Assembly (NCBI GenBank): GCA_028278625.1
Contig: JANQDY010000085.1
Span: 40,273 to 104,272, forward strand
Length of the DNA stretch: 64,000 nucleotides
Source of the DNA: Thermodesulfobacteriota bacterium
GTDB taxonomy: Bacteria; Desulfobacterota; DSM-4660; Desulfatiglandales; Desulfatiglandaceae
Reading direction: 5' to 3'
Shown here piece by piece: positions 16,962 through 25,488 of the stretch; position 1 is the stretch's first letter; each line of letters opens with the position of its first letter. The notes beneath the pieces are model-generated. The model was not told the origin of the DNA, made no database searches, and saw only the letters and a program-made list of their open reading frames with translations. Both the position numbers and the translations under genes were made by a program.

Positions 16962-17954
16962 ATGAAGACTAGCGTACGCATACACCGCATATTTTTCACC
17001 TGGGTTGTTCTGGCTTGCCTCATTACCCTGCTATTTCAAGGGGCTTTGCCCGCGCTGGCCACCTCCCGGGCCGAAGCCCTTTCCCTTTGGCAGGGAGATG
17101 TGAAAGATCAGCTGGTGGACTTTATTTTCGACGTTTCGACCGCTGGGAGCCCGAATTTCATACCAATAGAGGATCGAGTGGCTGTCTTCGATATGGACGG
17201 GACGCTTATGTCTGAAAAACCCAACTATTTTGTTTTTGACGTGGCCCTCCATTACTTAAATGAACATGCCGATGCTATTTCCGCCAAAGGGCCCGCCTAC
17301 AAGGCTCTTTGCGATGCGGCAAAGGCCCATGACTACAAGTACTTCAGGACACATCTGCCCGATGCCTTTGCACTCCCCTTTGAAGGGAAAACCTATACGT
17401 TTTATCGCGACTACTGCCGGCACGTATTTGAAACCGCCATCAATCCGAAAAAGAAGCGCCCACAGAAGGAACTCGTTTTCCGACCCATGATCCAACTCAT
17501 CGACCTGCTAAAGGAAAGGGATTTCACCGTCTATGTGGTCTCGGGATCGCTTCAGTTCTGCATCATGGCCATTTCAGAGAAGTACCTGCACGTCAGCCAG
17601 CGAAACTGCATCGGCAGCATGGTGGTTGCAATCCCTGGAAAGGACGGCAAGAAAACCATCTTCAAACGGGGCAGATTGAGCCCGCCCCCAAATCTCAAAC
17701 AAGGAAAAGCCATGCGCATCATGATGCGCACCGGTCAGGCCCCGGTGCTGGCCGTGGGCAACTCCGGCGGCGATGCCTGGATGCTGGGTTTTACGGCAAC
17801 TTCCCCTTATCGCACCTTTACAGCCATTATCAATCATGATGACCCCCGGGAATTCGTCTACTACAAAGAGAAGCTGTTGAAACTGGCGGAAAAGGAAGGT
17901 TGGGCAATCGTCAGTATGAAAAACAACTTCAAGACCATCTATGGAGACAACTAG
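16962..17954 (+). CDS. Exported HAD-superfamily phosphatase
   Basis: This is a probable periplasmic phosphomonoesterase of the haloacid-dehalogenase superfamily (phosphoserine-phosphatase-like type). The ATG at 16962 follows GGGGGAGAG and gives a signal peptide ending LFQGALPALATS. Motif I is VAVFDMDGTL with both Asp residues, motif II is VYVVSGS, a lysine lies in the region before motif IV (LKQGKAM), and motif IV is GNSGGDAWML. The catalytic set is therefore complete. A Pho-type box upstream and an exported location suggest scavenging phosphate from organic esters. The last codons overlap the 5' end of the following kinase fragment. Confidence 0.85.
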   Translation: MKTSVRIHRIFFTWVVLACLITLLFQGALPALATSRAEALSLWQGDVKDQLVDFIFDVSTAGSPNFIPIEDRVAVFDMDGTLMSEKPNYFVFDVALHYLNEHADAISAKGPAYKALCDAAKAHDYKYFRTHLPDAFALPFEGKTYTFYRDYCRHVFETAINPKKKRPQKELVFRPMIQLIDLLKERDFTVYVVSGSLQFCIMAISEKYLHVSQRNCIGSMVVAIPGKDGKKTIFKRGRLSPPPNLKQGKAMRIMMRTGQAPVLAVGNSGGDAWMLGFTATSPYRTFTAIINHDDPREFVYYKEKLLKLAEKEGWAIVSMKNNFKTIYGDN

Positions 17955-18486
17955 CATTGGACTTGGTCTGGCATCCGCTTACGGCATCATCAAAAACCAT
18001 AAAGGATTCATTGAAGTGAAAAGCAAGAAAGCGGTGGGAACAACTCTTGAAGTATTCCTCCCGGCCACTGAAAAACCGGTTCTGGTGGAAGTGAAGGGGG
18101 ATAATGCCCTAAAACACGGAATGGAAACCATTCTGCTTGTGGACGACGAAGAGATGATTCTTGATGTGGGAAAAGATCTTCTCGAGGCAATCGGATATCA
18201 GGCATTGACCGCTTCCTCCGGTTCTGAAGCCATTCATATTTACCAAGAGAAACAGGCGCATATTCACTTGGTCATACTGGATATCATCATGCCTGAAATG
18301 AGTGGCAGTGAAACATTTGATCGATTGAGAGAGATGAACCCCGGCCTCAAGGTGCTGCTATCCAGTGGATACAACATCAACGGGGAAGCCAAGAATATTT
18401 TGAACCGGGGTTGTGACGGGTTCATTCAGAAGCCTTTCGTACTTGGAGCACTTTCAAAAAAGATCAGGGAAATACTCGATGCTTGA
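17941..18486 (+). pseudogene. C-terminal remnant of a hybrid histidine kinase (receiver domain intact)
   Basis: The product begins at the G2 box of a kinase ATP-binding domain (IGLGLASAYGIIKNH). It continues through GTTLEVFLPA and then has a complete receiver domain: acidic VDDEE, phospho-acceptor in VILDIIMPEMSG, the Ser in LLSSGY, and Lys in QKPF. All upstream kinase parts (H box, N and G1 boxes) are missing, and the frame opens inside the end of the phosphatase gene. It is thus a 5'-truncated hybrid kinase. A stand-alone receiver could still be made from the ATG at 17941, but no clear ribosome-binding site is seen. Confidence 0.75.
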
Positions 18487-18513
18487 TGAAACATCCATGA
18501 AAGAACCCAGTCA

Positions 18514-19794
18514 TCAACCCACAAAAGACTCCCGAACAAACGGCTTTCTGCCGTCAAAAAAGTTACAGCGGCGATAGTATTTGATATCTTCCATCCACAA
18601 ACGCCGATAGAGGGCATCACCGGTCATCCGCTTTATGAGCTCAAAAGGGGAATGAAGCGCTTGCAGGATAGGGGCGCACAATTCCGATGGGTCCCTGAAG
18701 CACTCCCAATCACACCGCCTGCAACCGTTATGGGGGCGAAGGCCTTTTAGGTTCAGCCGCCAGAACTTGCCCAGGTTTTCCCTGCCGCGATATCCACAGG
18801 GGAAGGTATCCCCTTCCTCGGCATCGACGAAGAAAAAATCGACACCGCCGCGGCAGCCGGATGCGTGCGCGAAGTTCTCGCCATCTCCATGGGTTCGATA
18901 AAGGGCATAAAGGGAACTGAGCGGAGAAAAAATGCGCAATCGACTTCTGTGCCGTGGAATGGTCTTGAGCAGGGCTTTGTAGAGCATGGCTTTTTCATCG
19001 GATCGGTAGCGCACCACATCGTCTTTGGCCGTGGCCCCGTACACGGCATTGAGGCCTTTGTTTTCCTCCTGGGGGCTGATACTCATGGGGTAGCAGGTAT
19101 TGACCGTTGTGAACCCCAGTTCGGCCACGAACCGATAGAATCGGTCAAAGGCCGCCACATATCGATGGAAGAATTCCCGCAAATAGGCATCCCGATCATT
19201 GAAATCCTTCGGGCCCAGTGCAGCGGTTTCTTCACCGCCAAAACGCCTGTTAATGCCGAGATTGGCCGCGGGATAAAGGCCCGCCCCATGAAAAACCGGC
19301 AGGGCTTTTCTGATGCCCTTGACGACGCCGGGCAATCCCCTCATGCGTTCATGCACTCCTGGATCACAAGAATCCAGGCTGATCCAGAAGTTTCTCAGGG
19401 GTGTCGCGGACAGCCTGTCCGCCAAACGGCCAACCTTGTCAGAAAATCCGGGATGATCCGCGCCGCAAAACAAAAATCCATTGGTGCCGGTGCGAACAAA
19501 TCGCAAGCCCAGCTTGCCCGCATGGTTAATCCACCCGATCAGCTCATCCAGCAGCAGCAGGGGTTCGCCGCCCGTAAATGATACCGCCTGAACACCGTTT
19601 TTGACACAGCCGTGCAAAATATCCTTTACGGTCTTGTCCGACAGGGATGCCCTGCGAATATCAGCGGTTCGCCGCATGCCGCATTGGGGGCAGAGGGCAT
19701 TGCACCGGTTGGTGGTTTGAATGACCACCTGACCAGGGATGCGATTGCGAATCAGGTGACTGATATTCTTGGAAAGGAAGGTAGCCGTCGACAT
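18514..19794 (-). CDS. Radical SAM protein with SPASM-like C-terminus
   Basis: This cytoplasmic 426-residue Fe-S enzyme carries the radical SAM cluster motif CNALCPQC near residue 32 and GGEPLLLLDEL as the SAM-binding GGE motif. The C-terminal third is rich in Cys: CRGGVDFFF, FPCGYRG, and CRRCDWEC followed by SELC. This resembles the SPASM/twitch auxiliary cluster domain of peptide- and sugar-modifying enzymes. The substrate is unknown. It follows the EEP-family gene by 36 nt on the same strand, so the two probably form an operon. No small precursor-peptide gene was seen nearby. Confidence 0.82.
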   Translation of the reverse strand: MSTATFLSKNISHLIRNRIPGQVVIQTTNRCNALCPQCGMRRTADIRRASLSDKTVKDILHGCVKNGVQAVSFTGGEPLLLLDELIGWINHAGKLGLRFVRTGTNGFLFCGADHPGFSDKVGRLADRLSATPLRNFWISLDSCDPGVHERMRGLPGVVKGIRKALPVFHGAGLYPAANLGINRRFGGEETAALGPKDFNDRDAYLREFFHRYVAAFDRFYRFVAELGFTTVNTCYPMSISPQEENKGLNAVYGATAKDDVVRYRSDEKAMLYKALLKTIPRHRSRLRIFSPLSSLYALYRTHGDGENFAHASGCRGGVDFFFVDAEEGDTFPCGYRGRENLGKFWRLNLKGLRPHNGCRRCDWECFRDPSELCAPILQALHSPFELIKRMTGDALYRRLWMEDIKYYRRCNFFDGRKPFVRESFVG

Positions 19795-19830
19795 ATCAAG
19801 GGCCTAAGAGCCGGTCATGGAAAGAGAACC

Positions 19831-20823
19831 TCAGGATAACCCGCCATTTGGAAATGTGGCGACAATGGGATAGTGGTCCGAGACGGTCACTTCATAAAGC
19901 GGCGGTCGGCTTGTTTTTTTAAGCAGTTGCTTGACGGCCTGGGGGTCAAAAGCATAATAGGCGGGACCCGCAAAAATGTAATCCAGGGTTAAAGCGGCGT
20001 TTTTGCCGTTCTTCCCTCGCTTGGTGCCGGTTCCCTTGTCCGGACAGAGATCAAGGAAATTGAGCCGCTTTATTCTGGCGATTTCCAGGGAGTCCTCGGT
20101 GGCATTGAAATCACCCACCAGAAACCATATGGGTCTGTCATCCGGACCCATGGCGTTTTCTTTGTCGCACCATTGGTTGTAGCGGCTTACAATGCCGTTC
20201 AAAACGATATCCAGCTGTTTCTCCCGAATTTCCGCTCCCCGGCAATCCCGCTCGGGAAACCCCTCTCGCTCCTTTGAAAGGGTCGTTAAATGGAGGTTCA
20301 CGATGAAGATGTGGCGCTTCCCGCAAATGAAATGGCTCACCACCGCCAGTCTCGGTTCCGTATCCCTGGTACCGATGAACAATCCCGTGTCGATGCGAAT
20401 CACCTCCTGACGAAGCCTTTGGCCCCGGCGGGCCCTTTCACCCGTGACATCCCATATGGAACAGTGCGGAATATCCCTTTGCCAGAGCAGACCGTTCCCT
20501 TGGCCCAGATAAGCATCAGCTGTCCACCCGCCCGCCTCTCGAATGGGGGTCCATTTAACGGGGTTGTCCTGTCTTTTCGTGTCAATGGAAATGGCAGACT
20601 GATAACAGTATCCATCAGGGGGTTCTATAAGCTCCCGCAGAACGCCCTCCTCTTCATAACGGACGATTTCCTGAACCGCCATAAATCCCGGTTCATACCT
20701 TTGGACGAAATCCCTCAACTGCCCGGTAATGCGCGCCTTTAGTGCGCCTCTTCTCCGCGGATCGGTCTTCAGAAAGGAGATACCGTCCATGTTCCAGCTT
20801 GAAACGGTAATATGAGAAGGCAT
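19831..20823 (-). CDS. Endonuclease/exonuclease/phosphatase (EEP) family protein
   Basis: This 330-residue metal-dependent phosphoesterase-like protein has SSWNMDG at the N-terminus, FMAVQEI with the metal-binding Glu, LVGDFNATEDS with the conserved Asp-Asn pair, and SDHYPIVATF at the C-terminus. These are the EEP-superfamily active-site motifs. No signal peptide is present. The ATG at 20823 follows GGAG; an in-frame ATG at 20841 is possible. The substrate could be DNA, lipid or nucleotide. Within a Pho island a phosphate-releasing role is plausible but unproven. A radical SAM gene follows. The 20842-21132 stretch upstream shows no further feature. Confidence 0.8.
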   Translation of the reverse strand: MPSHITVSSWNMDGISFLKTDPRRRGALKARITGQLRDFVQRYEPGFMAVQEIVRYEEEGVLRELIEPPDGYCYQSAISIDTKRQDNPVKWTPIREAGGWTADAYLGQGNGLLWQRDIPHCSIWDVTGERARRGQRLRQEVIRIDTGLFIGTRDTEPRLAVVSHFICGKRHIFIVNLHLTTLSKEREGFPERDCRGAEIREKQLDIVLNGIVSRYNQWCDKENAMGPDDRPIWFLVGDFNATEDSLEIARIKRLNFLDLCPDKGTGTKRGKNGKNAALTLDYIFAGPAYYAFDPQAVKQLLKKTSRPPLYEVTVSDHYPIVATFPNGGLS

Positions 20824-21132
20824 TGTTTCTCCAAACCACATTAAAGCCCTTTAATGGTGACGACTGGCGGTACCCGTATCCTATCCCGGACCGCCCCCCT
20901 TTGGGAGCCCTTACCCTAAAAAATACCGTTTCCCGTGTCAATAACCGTGGGGCCTGCTAATCAAATGCTCACGGAACCGACACCACGCCCATTCGGCAAG
21001 AGCGGCGGAAACCGGTTGTCAATCTCGGCTGGAGGGGAGCGTCTTTGATTGGGTCCGCTTGTTGCGCTGATTTTCCTGGTTTTTACGGCAGATCCGGAAT
21101 CGTGGATTTTGCCGCACATGCCCGTGAGAGCA

Positions 21133-21402
21133 TCATTGTTGAATTTTCACAAAGCCCTTGCAGGCGGGATAATCCGAACACCTGAACCTTATGAAGCTTT
21201 CTTCCCTCACGTAAACGTGCATCTTTTTTTGGCAAATCGGACAGGCCGGCCGAGGACCCATGGAGGCATTCTTTGAATTCAGAATAAACTGCCGATTGCA
21301 GGCCAGACAAATGTAACGTTGTTTGCCGTTTTGGGTCTTCCCGTACAAATTGAAAGACTCCGCCTTGCATCTGGGGCACTTGATGGTGGGTGCCTTGGCC
21401 AA
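21133..21402 (-). CDS. Small zinc-ribbon protein
   Basis: This 89-residue protein has four Cys pairs: CPRC (9-12), CLAC (near 33), CPIC (near 57) and a final pair C-x5-C in CSDYPACKG. The first half, KCPRCKAESFNLYGKTQNGKQRY, resembles the N-terminal zinc ribbon of IS1-type InsA and other nucleic-acid-binding ribbons. The second half resembles the zinc finger of type I topoisomerase tails. The start is TTG, 9 nt after AAGGAG. A Pho-type box lies about 48 nt upstream. A DNA- or RNA-binding role is inferred; a transposase origin is possible, but no transposase follows. Confidence 0.75.
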   Translation of the reverse strand: MAKAPTIKCPRCKAESFNLYGKTQNGKQRYICLACNRQFILNSKNASMGPRPACPICQKKMHVYVREESFIRFRCSDYPACKGFVKIQQ

Positions 21403-21449
21403 ATCCCTTTACTCCTTTCACTCCGCGGATATTTAGAAGACCATACCTC

Positions 21450-21471
21450 AAGAATGTTAGGTTTGTGTTAT
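21450..21471 (-). promoter_or_regulatory. Pho-type box upstream of the zinc-ribbon gene
   Basis: On the minus strand ATAAC starts at 21471 and CTAAC at 21460, 11 bp apart, ending 48 nt before the TTG start. Confidence 0.55.
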
Positions 21472-21632
21472 TTTTTGTGAAGGCGTTTGTCAGAAGGAAG
21501 CCCGGAATCGATCATTTAATCGTCAAAAGAGATTGACTCATTTTCTGTTCAATACTATTTTGAATTGCTGGCACTATCTTAGGATTCTGTCATCCCAATC
21601 TTGGCTCTGGCACAAAAAGGAAAAGGAAGCGC

Positions 21633-22328
21633 ATGAATTGGTTGATCGGTATTGTCCCCGCCGTCTGGGCGGTCTGGACGTGGGCTCACGAACGGAAAAA
21701 AGAACGGATGGCAACGCGGCAGCGGATGGTGGCCCTCTATGTCTATCCCTTTCTCTCCGCATGCGAAGACCTTCAAAGCCGCATCTACAACATTCTGGAG
21801 CTAAAGGGCCTTCGCGTGCTCAGGAAACGGTATCCCGACGCTTCCTATGCGGATGAAACCCTTTATCTCATTGTGCGGTATTTCGGCTGGGTGGCCGCCA
21901 TGCACCGTTACGGCACACACGCCCAGGATCCTGAAGTGATCCATCTCACGGAAGCGGTGCATAACGCTTTTGCCACACCACAATACCCGCTGGGGGCTTT
22001 CAATTTCTTTCGACCGGAGCAAAAGGCCCTTGGGAAACTGGTCATGCACCGCTTCGAAGGCCAGTATGGCGTGGAACTGGATACCATCCCCTATTACTCT
22101 TTTCAAAAACAGCTTTCCATCCCCCCGTTGGCGGATAGCGAGGCGGTCAAACAGACGCTAAACGCCCTCAAAAAGGCGACCCATGCCGGGAATCTGGCAG
22201 GCCGGTTTCGCCTGGCGGAAGCCCAGAACCAATTGGTTGATCTCCTCGAGTACCTGGAAGAAAAGGAAGGGATCAGCCTCTTTCCCGGAACGCGGTCCAA
22301 ATGTCAGTTTGGCCAAACGGAAGGATGA
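21633..22328 (+). CDS. Membrane-anchored hypothetical protein
   Basis: This 231-residue protein has one N-terminal hydrophobic segment (IGIVPAVWAVWTW) followed by a basic KKER stretch, so it is probably anchored with its bulk in the cytoplasm. The remainder is largely helical and Leu-rich with no catalytic motif that I recognise. A basic KKEKEA region and AAAGGAAAAGG precede the ATG. It is convergent with the adenylate cyclase gene. I cannot assign a function. Confidence 0.65.
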   Translation: MNWLIGIVPAVWAVWTWAHERKKERMATRQRMVALYVYPFLSACEDLQSRIYNILELKGLRVLRKRYPDASYADETLYLIVRYFGWVAAMHRYGTHAQDPEVIHLTEAVHNAFATPQYPLGAFNFFRPEQKALGKLVMHRFEGQYGVELDTIPYYSFQKQLSIPPLADSEAVKQTLNALKKATHAGNLAGRFRLAEAQNQLVDLLEYLEEKEGISLFPGTRSKCQFGQTEG

Positions 22329-22364
22329 AACGGAATTGAGCGGGTCATCGCGGTAAATGCGCCG

Positions 22365-24113
22365 TTATTTGAGTCCCGCCTTTTTTAGGGCATTCATGAT
22401 GAGCGCCCGTTTCTCTTTGTCTTTGATGGGCACCGTTTCCCTGAGAATCTCCTGGGAATAACCGGGATTCGCCTTCAGAAGCGCCTCGATCTCGGCCCCT
22501 GCCGCCGTGTCACGGCCGGTCTGACTGTAGACGAAGGCCAGGAAGATATGTGCCGGGATTATCTTGGGGTCTCGGCTCAAGGCTTTTTTGAGTAGGGCGG
22601 CGGCTTCATCATACTGCTCCATAAGACTGTAGGCTTGGCCCAGTCTCAAGAGATACCATGCGGGGTAGTAGGGATTGAGCCGCATTGCTTTTTTGATCAT
22701 TTCAACAGCCTCTTCCAGTCTGCCGGCCCAGGTGAGGACATTACCGAGGGTGGCGTAACTGTCCGCATCATTTTTGTTGATGCTGATGGCCGTCTCCAAT
22801 TGGAGAATCGCTTTTTCATACTCCTTCTGCCAGAGATAGACGTTTCCCAGCACCCAGTGGGCTTCCGCGAGAGAATCATCAAGGGCAACGGCTTTTTGTG
22901 CCATCTGAAGACTCTGTTCCAGCGATGCGTGGTCCTTGGTCCATCCCAGCATCCATTGAACCAGGTGGGTCCACGCCAAAAGTGCGAAAGCCAGGGCATA
23001 GTCGGGATCCAGCCGGACCGATTTTTGAAACATGCGCAGGGCGTCTTCGCAAGCCTCTTTCGACAGGTGGTCCAGATTCTCCATCCCTCTCAAAAGATGA
23101 TCGTAGGCATCGACATTCTTCGTCCCTTTTCGGGCAAGACGTTTGTGCTCGTCCTCCTCCAGTTTCACTGCCAGTGCCGAGACGATTTGATGGGTCACTT
23201 CGTCCTGGAGATCAAAAATGTCGGTCAGCTCCCGGTCGTAGCGTTCGGCCCAGAGATGACCACCCGTCACGGCATCGATCAATTGGGCGGTAATCCGCAC
23301 TCGATTGCCGCCCTTTCGCACACTCCCTTCAAGAATGTAGCGGACACCCAATTCCTCGGCCACTTCACGCACCTTCACGGATTTCTTCTTGTAGTAAAAG
23401 GTGGAATTGCTGGCGATAACAAAGAGGCTTGAGATTTTTGAAAGATCCGTAATGATATCTTCCGTGAGCCCGTCGCTGAAGTATTCCTGTTCAGAATCAC
23501 CGCTTCGATTCACAAAAGGGAGCACGGCGATGGAAGGCCTGTCGGGATACTTCAGGTTCCTTTCGGTTTTCCTTAAGTCACGATCGAGCGCCAAATCAAC
23601 ACAATAAACACGCACCGGTTCCTCAATGTTCTTGACACTCTTCTTTCCCAGATAGCTGAACCCAAAGGAAACCTTGTTCTTCACCTGATCATAAACGGTT
23701 CCCGAAACGCAAATCCCACCTCCTTCGGCAAGGCTCTCCAATCGGGCCGCGATATTGACGCCGTCGCCGTAAATCTCCTCTTCATCCTCCACCACATCTC
23801 CAAGGTTGATGCCCATTCTGAATGCCATTCTGCGGTCCTCGGGGAGTTGTGCATTCCGAATTCTCAAGGCTTTCTGAATTTCCACCGCCGATTCAACGGC
23901 GTCCACGACGCTTCCAAAATCGGCCATCAGGTTATCCCCAGGGGAGTCCACCACACGGCCATTGTACCGTGCGATGAGTTCCAACATAAGATCCCGGTAC
24001 TCCTTTAGGGTCGCGATGGTCGCGTTTTCGTCCTCGGTCATCAACCGGCTGTACCCCTGGACGTCGGCACTAAGGATTGCGGCCAGTTTGCGCTTGTTGC
24101 GCTTTTCGGTCAT
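22365..24113 (-). CDS. Adenylate/guanylate cyclase with TolB-like and TPR domains
   Basis: This is a class III nucleotide cyclase fused to other modules, typical of many soil and deltaproteobacterial genomes. The catalytic domain (about 8-180) begins LAAILSADVQGYSRLM, with the metal-binding Asp. It contains SPGDNLMADF and FRMGINLGDV and the GDGVNIAARLE element. A FlgO/TolB-like segment follows at SIAVLPFVNRSGD, and then at least five TPR units fill the C-terminal half. The ATG at 24113 matches the family's usual N-terminus; an in-frame start at 24212 adds 33 residues. The output would be cAMP or cGMP. No membrane segment is obvious. Confidence 0.87.
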   Translation of the reverse strand: MTEKRNKRKLAAILSADVQGYSRLMTEDENATIATLKEYRDLMLELIARYNGRVVDSPGDNLMADFGSVVDAVESAVEIQKALRIRNAQLPEDRRMAFRMGINLGDVVEDEEEIYGDGVNIAARLESLAEGGGICVSGTVYDQVKNKVSFGFSYLGKKSVKNIEEPVRVYCVDLALDRDLRKTERNLKYPDRPSIAVLPFVNRSGDSEQEYFSDGLTEDIITDLSKISSLFVIASNSTFYYKKKSVKVREVAEELGVRYILEGSVRKGGNRVRITAQLIDAVTGGHLWAERYDRELTDIFDLQDEVTHQIVSALAVKLEEDEHKRLARKGTKNVDAYDHLLRGMENLDHLSKEACEDALRMFQKSVRLDPDYALAFALLAWTHLVQWMLGWTKDHASLEQSLQMAQKAVALDDSLAEAHWVLGNVYLWQKEYEKAILQLETAISINKNDADSYATLGNVLTWAGRLEEAVEMIKKAMRLNPYYPAWYLLRLGQAYSLMEQYDEAAALLKKALSRDPKIIPAHIFLAFVYSQTGRDTAAGAEIEALLKANPGYSQEILRETVPIKDKEKRALIMNALKKAGLK

Positions 24114-24218
24114 CAGCTCATCTCGAACATACGGGTAAGGTTTATAAAACGGTCCAGAATGGTAGCCCCTTTTCCCCAAAATGTCCACAGGTTGTCTTTC
24201 TTTTCCCATCAAGTCACC

Positions 24219-24240
24219 CTAATGGAAAAATAACTTGACA
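24219..24240 (+). promoter_or_regulatory. Weak two-unit Pho-type box candidate
   Basis: CTAAT at 24219 and ATAAC at 24230 are 11 bp apart, about 140 bp before the DUF3616 gene. Both units differ from the consensus and there is no third unit, so chance similarity is quite possible. Confidence 0.3.
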
Positions 24241-24381
24241 CCATCGGACGCTCTCAGCTATTGGTGAGTCATATCCCAAATGCTTTCCAAAACCAAGATG
24301 TTTGATCTTTAAAGCCATGGGAGATGGTCTCGGCCACAAATGATGGAAAGATACATTGAAAATCCGCGTGAGATCAATTAA

Positions 24382-25428
24382 ATGCGGGTTTTAGATCGCT
24401 TTGACCGACGCACCTGCCGCTTCATCCTTTTAGGCTGTACCTTTTTTTGTGCTTTTTTCACTTCCCATCTGTCATGGGCCCATAGTCCATCCCCTGACAT
24501 TTCCAAAGAGCATTTGACGACCATTGATCACACCGGAATGTGTGACGCCTCCGCCGCGGAGGCCGTAGGCACCCACATGTTCGTTGTGGCCAGCGACGAA
24601 GATAACCTGCTAAGGGTTTTTGCTAGCCGAACTCCGGGCAAACCCATATACACCTATGATCTGAACCCATTTCTGAAACCGGAGAAAAAGCATCCTGAAG
24701 CAGACATCGAAGGGGCGGCCAGAATCGAAAACCGTGTTTACTGGATCACATCCCACGGGACCAACAAGAACGGGCATCAGCGCAAAAGCCGGCATCGGCT
24801 CTTTGCCACATGGTTTGTTCAAAACGGTGATAAACTGGTCATTCAGCCGGTGGGCACCCCTTACGAAGATCTCGTAAAAGATCTGATCATGGCACCGCAG
24901 TTGCGGGGATTCCATCTCAACCGGGCGGCGAAAAGAGCGCATCAGAAGCAGGGTGCGCTGAACATCGAAGGCTTGTGTGGCACGCCAAAGGGCACATTGC
25001 TCATCGGGTTCCGCAACCCCATCCCCCAAGGGAACGCCCTCCTGGTCCCATTGGAAAACCCGGCTGAGGTCATTTCCGGCAAACAGGCCCGCTTCGGCAA
25101 TCCCATTTTGCTGCCCCTTGATGGGCTCGGCGTTCGCGGCATGGCCTACGCCGCAATGCGGAAAGCGTACCTGATTATTGCCGGACCCCACGACGAAAAA
25201 AGGAATTTCAGACTGTTTGAATGGAGCGGCAGGGCTTCTCAAAAACCCCGGCGGATTGACGGCGTCGATTTTGGGGGCCTTCAGCCGGAAGCCATGGTGG
25301 TTTATCCTGAACATGATCAACAACTCCTGATTATCAGTGATGACGGTACGAGAAAAATGGGCACCAAAGCGTGTAAGAATTCTCCCCCCGATGAAAGGAG
25401 GTTCCGAACCATCTGGATAACCCCATAA
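24382..25428 (+). CDS. Exported DUF3616 protein
   Basis: This 348-residue protein has a long signal peptide with a hydrophobic run (ILLGCTFFCAFFTSHLSWA). The mature region contains MCDASAAEAVGTHMFVVASDEDN and DIEGAARIENRVYWITSHG, which I recognise as DUF3616 signatures. The fold is probably beta-propeller-like, judging from the repeated strand pattern and the PEAMVVYPEHDQQLLIISDDG stretch near the C-terminus. No function is established for the family. It precedes phoH on the same strand by 60 nt and could share its expression. Confidence 0.78.
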   Translation: MRVLDRFDRRTCRFILLGCTFFCAFFTSHLSWAHSPSPDISKEHLTTIDHTGMCDASAAEAVGTHMFVVASDEDNLLRVFASRTPGKPIYTYDLNPFLKPEKKHPEADIEGAARIENRVYWITSHGTNKNGHQRKSRHRLFATWFVQNGDKLVIQPVGTPYEDLVKDLIMAPQLRGFHLNRAAKRAHQKQGALNIEGLCGTPKGTLLIGFRNPIPQGNALLVPLENPAEVISGKQARFGNPILLPLDGLGVRGMAYAAMRKAYLIIAGPHDEKRNFRLFEWSGRASQKPRRIDGVDFGGLQPEAMVVYPEHDQQLLIISDDGTRKMGTKACKNSPPDERRFRTIWITP

Positions 25429-25488
25429 ATCCTGGTTTTCTTTTAAGAACGTTTTTCGCTAGTTCCCCATGGGAGGAAAAAACAGAAT

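Noticed and set aside
22635..23432. Plus-strand reading frame of 265 codons opposite the cyclase-TPR gene
   Set aside because: It is antisense to TPR-coding sequence and has no recognisable motif.
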